Source: Pseudomonadota bacterium
Lineage (GTDB): Bacteria > Pseudomonadota > Alphaproteobacteria > Acetobacterales > Acetobacteraceae
DNA: 7,190 nt
Reading direction: 5' to 3'
NCBI GenBank assembly: GCA_021826485.1
Contig: JAKAZX010000206.1
Coordinates: 1-7,190, forward strand
Under the pieces are notes generated by a model, which did not search any database, had not been told where the DNA came from, and was given only the letters and a program-made list of their open reading frames with translations. The translations under genes were made by a program, and so were the position numbers. Positions within the stretch are counted from its first letter, which is position 1. Each line of letters opens with the position of its first letter. Shown here in pieces: positions 1 to 4,396 of this stretch.

Positions 1-324
1 GGAAATGCGGGTGTTGGCGAAGCGCGCTTCCGGCACCATGCGGATCAGCCAGGCGAACCCCTCCGGCAGGCGGGTGCCGGGCGGGCGCGGCCTGGACGGG
101 CGGGCTGCCGGCGGGCGGCGGCGCGGCGCGGGCAGCGGGCCGGCGGCGGCGCGGGCGGCGAGGGCGGCAAACCGGTCCGCCAGCCGGCGCAGGCGCGACC
201 ACAGCAGGATCATCAGCGGCCGGATATCCGCCCGCCGCTCCGCCGTCGCGGCGAGCACCCGGGTGAGTTCCAGGATGGTGCACCGCAGATAGTCGGCCGG
301 GGCGGGTGGGACGGTCGCGTACAC
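1..324 (-). CDS. Hypothetical protein, 3' end beyond the left edge
   Basis: An open minus-strand frame runs from about 324 to position 1 without a stop and leaves the window, so only the N-terminal ~108 residues are seen. It is recognised by codon use: third positions are almost all G or C, and the residues form a sensible protein rather than the Arg/Pro-rich or Ala-rich runs of the other frames. The N-terminal half is helical-looking, with the stretch ILELTRVLAATAERRADIR followed by LMILLWSRLRRLADRFAALA. A Pro/Arg/Ala-rich linker comes next (about 85-165). The segment LPEGFAWLIRMVPEARFAN (about 10-69) then leads off the edge. I do not recognise a named domain. From memory it resembles small uncharacterised proteins common in Acetobacteraceae, a weak impression. 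The start is uncertain: GTG at 324 is the most upstream start codon that fits, but it has no Shine-Dalgarno. GTG at 258 and ATG at 213 are alternatives. Confidence 0.6.
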   Translation of the reverse strand, partial: MYATVPPAPADYLRCTILELTRVLAATAERRADIRPLMILLWSRLRRLADRFAALAARAAAGPLPAPRRRPPAARPSRPRPPGTRLPEGFAWLIRMVPEARFANTRIS

Positions 325-336
325 GAACGGAACAAG

Positions 337-365
337 AACATACTCCGCCCGCCCTGGGCAAGCAA
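337..365 (-). promoter_or_regulatory. Candidate promoter for the left-edge gene
   Basis: On the minus strand TTGCTT (365-360) is followed, after exactly 17 bases, by TATGTT (342-337). This sits in a locally AT-richer patch just upstream of the small minus-strand gene. It matches the sigma-70 consensus at 3/6 and 4/6 positions. A start site near 330 would leave almost no leader before GTG 324, so either the gene is nearly leaderless or it starts further downstream. This is a sequence match only. Confidence 0.25.
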
Positions 366-566
366 AATGTTCCGCTGTCCGATATGCGGCCGCGCGGAAT
401 GGGGTCGGGACCCATCCTTTTCGGCGGTCACCGCGAACCGAGTGAAGCGATCCGGGTGGGCCGCGACGGCCGCTCCTCAAGCGCGTTGGTGACGCGGGTC
501 GGCCCGGAGGACGACGCATCCCCCGCCCCATGATGGCGTGTGCCGGCGGACGCGGGAAATCCCCCC

Positions 567-596
567 TTGGCAGCGGGGCGCGACCGCTGGTCAGAT
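567..596 (+). promoter_or_regulatory. Candidate promoter for the EF-G-like gene
   Basis: TTGGCA (567-572) matches the sigma-70 -35 hexamer at five of six positions. It is followed after 18 bases by TCAGAT (591-596), which matches the -10 at three of six. The implied leader would be about 45-50 bases and would include the Shine-Dalgarno at 638-644. The weak -10 keeps this a low-confidence call. Confidence 0.25.
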
Positions 597-637
597 GGGT
601 TGCCACGGCCGGCGCATCCGCGACGAACCGGCCGGCC

Positions 638-644
638 AGGGAGG
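638..644 (+). promoter_or_regulatory. Ribosome binding site fixing the EF-G-like start
   Basis: AGGGAGG lies six bases before the ATG at 651. It decides the start in favour of ATG 651 (protein MSHVPSGPRAVALVG) over an in-frame ATG at 540, which has no such site and would add 37 residues of Arg/Pro-rich non-conserved sequence before the P-loop. Confidence 0.85.
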
Positions 645-650
645 TTTCGC

Positions 651-2603
651 ATGTCCCATGTCCCATCCGGCCCGCGCGCCGTCGCGCTGGTCGGTCCCTA
701 TGGCTCCGGCAAATCGACGCTGTTCGACGCGCTGCTGTCCGCCGCCGGCAGTCCGCCGCGGCGGGGGGCGGAGAAGGTGGTGGGCGAGCCTCGGCTCGCC
801 CATTGCAGTTTCATGGACGAGCCCTGGGCGCTGATCGACTGTCCCGGCTCGGTCGAATTCGCCTTCGCGGCGGAGGCGGCGCTGGCGGTTGCCGACCTGG
901 CGGTGCTGGTGGTGGAACCCGACCCCGGCCGCGCCGCCACGGCCGCGCCCATGCTGCGGCTGCTGGACGGATACGGCGTGCCGTTCCTGGTGTTCATTAA
1001 CCGCGCGGACCAGATGGCCGGACGGGCGCGCGACACGGTGGCGGCGCTGCAACCCTTCGCCGCCCGCCCGCTGGTGCTGCGGCAGGTGCCGTTCCGCGAG
1101 GGCGATGCGGTGGTCGGCTATGTCGATGTGGTCAGCGAGCGCGCCTATCGCTACCGCCGCGGCGCCGCCTCCGACCGCGTGGACGTGCCGGCGGCGATGG
1201 CGGAGCGCAAGCAGGAGGCGCGGGCGGGGCTGCTGGAAGTGCTGGCCGATCACGACGACGCGCTGCTGGAAAAGGTAATCGAGGACGTGGCGCCGAGCCC
1301 TGACGAAATCTACGGCCGGCTGCGCGCCGACGAGGCGGCGGGCACCGTGGGCGGCGTGCTGCTGGGGGCGGCGGACCGCGCCTGGGGCGTGCGGCGGCTG
1401 TGGAAGGCGCTGCGCCACGATGCCCCGGCGGCGGCGGAGACGGCGGAGCGGCGGGGCGTGGCGGCGGAGGGTGGCCCGCTGGTGCAGGTGTTCCGCACCA
1501 TCAACGGCGGCCACGGCGGCAAGGTGTCCTGGGCGCGGCTGTGGCGCGGGCCGCTGAAGGACGGGGCGACGCTGGGCAGCGCCCGCCTGTCCGGCATCTG
1601 GCGCCTGCCGGGCGGCGAGCCGGCCAAGGTTGCGGAGGCGGAGGCGGGGGAGCTGGTCGCACTCGGCCGGCTGGACGGCGTGGCGACGGGCGCGGTGCTG
1701 GGCGAGGCGGGGGAGGCGATGCTGCCCTTCCCGGCCGTGCCGGCGCCGCTGTTCGCGCTGGCCATTGCCACCACCGACCACAAGGACGACGTACGGCTGT
1801 CCGGCGCGATGCAGAAACTGGCCGAGGAGGACCCGTCGCTGACCGCCCGGCTCGATCCGGAAACCGGGGAGACGGTGCTGGCCGGGCAGGGGGAGATGCA
1901 CCTGCGCAGCGTCGCCGAACGGCTGGCCGGCACGTACGGCGTGAAGGTGGCGACCCAGAAGCCGCGCGTGCCGTACAAGGAGACCATCCGCAAGCCGGTG
2001 CACCAGCACGGCCGGCTGAAGCGGCAGACCGGCGGACACGGCCAGTTCGCCGACGTGAAGCTGGACATCGCCCCGCGCGCCCGCGGGGAAGGATTCCGCT
2101 TCGTGGACAAGGTGGTCGGCGGCGCCGTTCCGCGTAACTTCATCCCCGCCGTCGGCGAGGCGGCGGAGGAGGCGCTGCACAAGGGCGTGTTCGGCCACCC
2201 GGTGGTCGATGTCGAGGTGACGCTGACCGACGGGCAGTTTCATGCCGTGGACAGTTCCGACATGGCGTTCCGCACCGCGACCCGCATCGCGATCACGGAA
2301 GCGCTGCCGAAGGCCGACCCGGTGCTGCTGGAGCCGGTGGATCACGTCACTGTGACCGTGCCGAACGACTACACTGCCGCGGCACAGCGGCTGCTGACGG
2401 GGCGGCGCGGCCAGATCCTGGGCTATGCCGAGCGGCCGGGCTGGGCCGGCTGGGACGACGTGGAGGCATTGGTACCGCAGGCGGAACTGCATGATCTGAT
2501 TATCGAATTACGCTCCATCACGATGGGCCTGGGCAGCTACCGGCGGCGCTTCGACCACTTGGCGGAGGTGCATGGCAGGGTGGCCCAGGCCGCCGCCGGA
2601 TAG
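651..2603 (+). CDS. Elongation factor G-like translational GTPase (EF-G2 type)
   Basis: 650 residues, slightly shorter than housekeeping EF-G (about 700). GTP-binding domain, about 1-215: P-loop GPYGSGKST (15-23), G3 DCPGSVEF (63-70), G4 NRAD (117-120). Domain II is about 275-355 (LVQVFRTINGGHGGKVSWAR), domain III about 365-435 (EDPSLTARLDPETGETVLAG, then GQGEMHL). Domain IV is about 435-560, with RQTGGHGQFADV around 458-469 and the tip loop GQFHAVDSS whose His531 matches the tip histidine of EF-G. Domain V is about 560-640, with LLTGRRGQILG. The domain order shows an EF-G paralogue acting on the ribosome with GTP; whether it translocates, recycles, or does something else is not known from sequence. 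Two oddities are visible. The catalytic His of DxPGH is Ser67, which I recall as usual in the alphaproteobacterial EF-G-like group. The switch I segment between Lys21 and Asp63 is about 20 residues shorter than in E. coli EF-G and contains no Thr after Thr23. It appears to be a single-gene unit, divergent from the left gene. A classical fusA is unlikely because str-operon neighbours are absent. Confidence 0.93.
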   Translation: MSHVPSGPRAVALVGPYGSGKSTLFDALLSAAGSPPRRGAEKVVGEPRLAHCSFMDEPWALIDCPGSVEFAFAAEAALAVADLAVLVVEPDPGRAATAAPMLRLLDGYGVPFLVFINRADQMAGRARDTVAALQPFAARPLVLRQVPFREGDAVVGYVDVVSERAYRYRRGAASDRVDVPAAMAERKQEARAGLLEVLADHDDALLEKVIEDVAPSPDEIYGRLRADEAAGTVGGVLLGAADRAWGVRRLWKALRHDAPAAAETAERRGVAAEGGPLVQVFRTINGGHGGKVSWARLWRGPLKDGATLGSARLSGIWRLPGGEPAKVAEAEAGELVALGRLDGVATGAVLGEAGEAMLPFPAVPAPLFALAIATTDHKDDVRLSGAMQKLAEEDPSLTARLDPETGETVLAGQGEMHLRSVAERLAGTYGVKVATQKPRVPYKETIRKPVHQHGRLKRQTGGHGQFADVKLDIAPRARGEGFRFVDKVVGGAVPRNFIPAVGEAAEEALHKGVFGHPVVDVEVTLTDGQFHAVDSSDMAFRTATRIAITEALPKADPVLLEPVDHVTVTVPNDYTAAAQRLLTGRRGQILGYAERPGWAGWDDVEALVPQAELHDLIIELRSITMGLGSYRRRFDHLAEVHGRVAQAAAG

Positions 2604-2638
2604 GTGCCGCGCCTGCCTCCGTGCGTGCTCACAAAGAA

Positions 2639-2672
2639 AACAGTTGCGATCCGTCTAAACGGCTGTTAATGA
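2639..2672 (+). promoter_or_regulatory. Candidate promoter with an embedded interrupted palindrome
   Basis: TTGCGA (2644-2649) and GTTAAT (2665-2670; alternatively TAATGA 2667-2672) are spaced 15-17 bases apart in an AT-richer patch upstream of the PEP-CTERM gene. Both are partial sigma-70 matches. The same stretch contains nested inverted arms. CCGT (2651-2654) and ACGG (2659-2662) flank CTAA, and outside them are AACAG (2639-2643) and CTGTT (2663-2667), with a seven-base bulge on the left side. The symmetry between the hexamers could be an operator, but the arms are short. No sigma-54 (-24/-12) site of the kind reported for some PEP-CTERM genes was seen. Confidence 0.3.
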
Positions 2673-2686
2673 TGCGGTCGGAGGAT

Positions 2687-2714
2687 GGTCGGGAAACGGC
2701 AACCATTCCCGACC
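2687..2714 (+). promoter_or_regulatory. Perfect 9-bp inverted repeat just before the PEP-CTERM ribosome binding site
   Basis: GGTCGGGAA (2687-2695) and TTCCCGACC (2706-2714) are exact reverse complements separated by ten bases, and they end four bases before the Shine-Dalgarno at 2719. As DNA this is a dyad suited to a dimeric regulator. As RNA it is a stable hairpin in the 5' leader that could affect ribosome loading or mRNA stability. The sequence shows the symmetry; the role is inference. Confidence 0.6.
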
Positions 2715-2718
2715 GGAT

Positions 2719-2726
2719 AGGAGGGG
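2719..2726 (+). promoter_or_regulatory. Strong ribosome binding site of the PEP-CTERM gene
   Basis: AGGAGGGG begins 13 bases before ATG 2732, with seven bases between AGGAGG and the start codon. It fixes the start so that the protein opens directly with a signal peptide, rather than with the longer in-frame extension from 2621. Confidence 0.85.
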
Positions 2727-2731
2727 CGGTG

Positions 2732-3556
2732 ATGAAATACGGTCTTCTGGCGGGTGCGAGCGCGGCGGCGCTGGGTCTCGCGGGTCTGGCGGCGCCGGCG
2801 AAGGCGGGTGACATCCTGCTGACCGGCCATGACAACGACTACCATTGCAATTACGGGCCGACCAACCCGTGCGCGGGCGGGGCGAGCAGCGTCTTCGGCA
2901 GCGAAGTCGCCTATGTGCGCAATGGCTCGTCCCTGCCGGTGCTGTCGATCGACAACGGCAGCGAACTGACCAGCGCGCTGGGAGCGGTCGGCGTGGCATT
3001 CCACAACGTGACGGTGAACGCCGTCACCGCGGGGATGTTCAACCATTCGACCTACAGCGCCTTCGTCGTCGCCTCCGTCTCGTCCTGCGGCGGCTGCGAC
3101 AATCCGATCGGCACCGGCGCGCACCTCGCGACCTTCAGCACCGCCATCGACAGCTTCTTCAATGCCGGTGGCGGCATCCTTGGTCTGACCTCCGCCGGCG
3201 ATTCGACCGGCTTCAGCTACGTTCCGGAGGCGACCACCTCCAGCCCGATCTACAGCAGTTCGGGTTTCGTGACGACGGCGGCCGGGTCCACCATCCCGGG
3301 CTTCGCGGCGGTGAACGGCGACCAGACGCACAACACCTTCGCCGGGTTCGGATCATTCTACCAGGTGGCCGAGACCTTCGGCGTCGGCGGGCCGGCGGTG
3401 ACGATCTTCGGCAACGGCAAGATCTCGTGCACCAAGCCGGGCGGCTGCACAATCCACGGCGTGCCGGAGCCGATCAGCCTGTCGCTGCTCGGGGCCGGGC
3501 TGTTCGGGCTGGCGGCGGCCCGGCGCGCGCCGCGCTTCCTCGGTTTGCGGCGCTGA
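2732..3556 (+). CDS. Secreted PEP-CTERM sorting-domain protein
   Basis: 274 residues. The N-terminus MKYGLLAGASAAALGLAGLA is a Sec signal peptide, with likely cleavage after APAKA (Ala25). The C-terminus carries VPEP (244-247), a hydrophobic helix (about 248-263, LSLLGAGLFGLAAA) and then an Arg-rich tail. This is the tripartite PEP-CTERM signal, which in known systems is processed by an exosortase and sends the protein to the outer surface or an extracellular matrix. The mature part starts DILLTGHDNDYH. It has six cysteines in three near pairs (39/47, 119/122, 233/239), consistent with disulfides in an exported protein. The motif FFNAGGGILGLTSAG (142-156), following a beta strand-like YSAFVVASV, resembles the GGG-L turn of ThuA or class I glutamine amidotransferase-like folds, a tentative parallel without a catalytic assignment. 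No exosortase is in the window, which is normal because these genes are usually scattered. It is monocistronic, with its own leader and terminator. The sorting signal is certain; the biological role is unknown. Confidence 0.9.
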   Translation: MKYGLLAGASAAALGLAGLAAPAKAGDILLTGHDNDYHCNYGPTNPCAGGASSVFGSEVAYVRNGSSLPVLSIDNGSELTSALGAVGVAFHNVTVNAVTAGMFNHSTYSAFVVASVSSCGGCDNPIGTGAHLATFSTAIDSFFNAGGGILGLTSAGDSTGFSYVPEATTSSPIYSSSGFVTTAAGSTIPGFAAVNGDQTHNTFAGFGSFYQVAETFGVGGPAVTIFGNGKISCTKPGGCTIHGVPEPISLSLLGAGLFGLAAARRAPRFLGLRR

Positions 3557-3582
3557 ACCGGCGCAGCGTCTGACCGACACGG

Positions 3583-3616
3583 GGGGCGGGGCCGGTGGCC
3601 CCGCCCCTTTTCGTTT
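3583..3616 (+). terminator. Rho-independent terminator of the PEP-CTERM gene
   Basis: An 11-bp perfect GC stem (3583-3593 with 3597-3607) with a GGT loop is followed directly by TTTTCGTTT (3608-3616), starting 26 bases after the stop codon. It acts on the plus strand only; the minus-strand reading has no T tract. Confidence 0.95.
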
Positions 3617-3630
3617 GTGCGGCTGCCTTT

Positions 3631-3676
3631 TCCCTCTCCGCCCCGCTGGGGCGGAGAGGGTCAGGGTGAGGTGGGG
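3631..3676 (+). repeat. REP-like hairpin unit, copy 1
   Basis: A 13-bp perfect stem, CCCTCTCCGCCCC (3632-3644) with GGGGCGGAGAGGG (3648-3660) around a GCT loop, is followed by the tail TCAGGGTGAGGTGGGG (3661-3676). The same unit occurs inverted at 3736-3780. The C/G-run motif with a GGTGAGG tail resembles short palindromic intergenic repeats found in many copies in proteobacterial genomes. Copy number here cannot be judged from one window. Confidence 0.8.
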
Positions 3677-3735
3677 TGTTGCCGGCGCCGCGAAAGTTTG
3701 TAGTTTTTCACTGGAACTTCCCGCATTGCCTGATC

Positions 3736-3780
3736 CCCCGCCTCACCCCGACCCTCTCCACCCCGAGGGGTGGAGAGGGA
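3736..3780 (-). repeat. REP-like hairpin unit, copy 2, inverted
   Basis: Read on the minus strand, this unit has the same order as copy 1: CCCTCTCCACCCC, a two-base loop, GGGGTGGAGAGGG (stem arms 3752-3764 and 3767-3779), then the tail TCGGGGTGAGGCGGGG (3751-3736). The tail differs from copy 1 at two of 16 positions. In the stem, the G-C pair of copy 1 (3640/3652) is replaced by an A-T pair (3760/3771), so pairing is preserved. The copies are separated by 59 bases of AT-richer sequence (3677-3735). Together they form an inverted doublet like a REPIN, lying between two convergent transcription units. It lies about 40 bases past the methyltransferase stop and may stabilise or end that transcript, although it has no T tract in that direction. 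Confidence 0.8.
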
Positions 3781-3817
3781 GAAAGTCGGTGTTTCCGCAA
3801 TGCAGATTTGCACTCCC

Positions 3818-4396
3818 TCACACGCCCTCGGCCACCGGCGCGGCGATGATGATGGCGCGTTCCGGGCAGGCGCCGTCCCGCAGTTCCTCGGCGGTCGCGG
3901 GACGGACGATGGCGCGGACAATGCGCATGTGCCGGCCGATGATGTCCTGCCATTCGGCGGCGGAGCGGGGATCGAGGTGGGCGAGCGCCGGCACCTGCAC
4001 CGTGATCACGTCGAACAGCGCGAACCGGACGGTGAACTGCGCCACGTCGGCGATCAGCGGCGCGACGAACGCATCCTCGGTCTGGTCCAGCACGTCCAGG
4101 CACAGCACGATGTCGTAGCGCTGCGCCGGCCGCGCGCGGAACGCATCCACCGCCGGGTCGAAGCCGCGGGCGAAGCGGAACCAGCCGGTGCGGTTCATCG
4201 CGTGCAGGAAACTGCCCTTGCCGCAGCCGTAGTCGAGCAGGCTGGGCTTGTCCGCCCCGCCGGCCTGCGCCGCCAGATCGCGCACGATGTCCAGCAGGTA
4301 TGGATGGCGGTGGGTGCCGAATTCCGGGTGGCGCGCATGGTTGGCGCGGTGCCGGGCCAGCCATTCGGGGCTCGCTGTGGTGATCGGCCGGATCAT
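3818..4396 (-). CDS. Class I SAM-dependent methyltransferase
   Basis: 192 residues, short for a complete class I methyltransferase (typically 200-280). Motif I is LLDYGCGKG (53-61), the glycine-rich SAM-binding loop. GFDPAV (78-83) is the acidic post-I loop, and YDIVLCLDVLDQTED (94-108) is the motif II-like strand, resembling the DvLcldVLeH pattern of small-molecule methyltransferases. The N-terminus (about 10-35, WLARHRANHARHPEFGTHRH) is basic and His-rich. The C-terminal strands are compact (VRFALFDVITVQVPA, then ERAIIIAAPVAEG). The start at 4396 is chosen because its ATG overlaps the TGA of the upstream sulfotransferase gene as ATGA. No Shine-Dalgarno is visible, so translation probably depends on coupling to that gene. 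A longer in-frame start at 4495 would overlap the sulfotransferase by 100 bases and adds non-conserved sequence. The substrate is unknown. The tight coupling suggests that it methylates the same product that is sulfated, or a related glycan, lipid or peptide. Confidence 0.85.
   Translation of the reverse strand: MIRPITTASPEWLARHRANHARHPEFGTHRHPYLLDIVRDLAAQAGGADKPSLLDYGCGKGSFLHAMNRTGWFRFARGFDPAVDAFRARPAQRYDIVLCLDVLDQTEDAFVAPLIADVAQFTVRFALFDVITVQVPALAHLDPRSAAEWQDIIGRHMRIVRAIVRPATAEELRDGACPERAIIIAAPVAEGV

Larger units (their letters stand above)
325..650. other. Divergent intergenic region without a convincing gene
   Basis: About 325 bases separate the divergent left-edge gene and the EF-G-like gene. 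The frames open here on either strand lack the third-position G/C pattern of the neighbours and give low-complexity Arg/Gly/Pro-rich products. The region holds weak sigma-70-like hexamers in both directions and two very short palindromes, GGGTCGGGACCC at 402-413 and GCGGTCACCGC at 424-434. I see no tRNA, riboswitch or repeat. A small RNA cannot be excluded by eye. Confidence 0.5.

Noticed and set aside
402..420. GGGTCGGGACCC followed by ATCCTTTT as a plus-strand terminator
   Set aside because: The stem is only five pairs, the T run is short and offset, and there is no plus-strand gene upstream for it to end.
540..650. N-terminal extension of the EF-G-like protein from an in-frame ATG at 540
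   Set aside because: The added 37 residues are not EF-G-like, and the only good Shine-Dalgarno sits before ATG 651.
591..2492. A 633-residue open frame on the minus strand opposite the EF-G-like gene
   Set aside because: It is rich in His, Arg and Gln runs with no domain. It exists because the GC-rich sense gene rarely produces stops in the antisense frame, and the sense frame is clearly EF-G-like.
3631..3780. CRISPR-like repeat pair
   Set aside because: There are only two units, in inverted rather than direct orientation, each self-complementary, with no spacer series or cas gene.
3615..4118. A plus-strand open frame crossing the REP-like repeats into the methyltransferase gene
   Set aside because: It runs through hairpin repeats and antisense to a recognisable SAM-binding protein, and has no ribosome binding site or domain.
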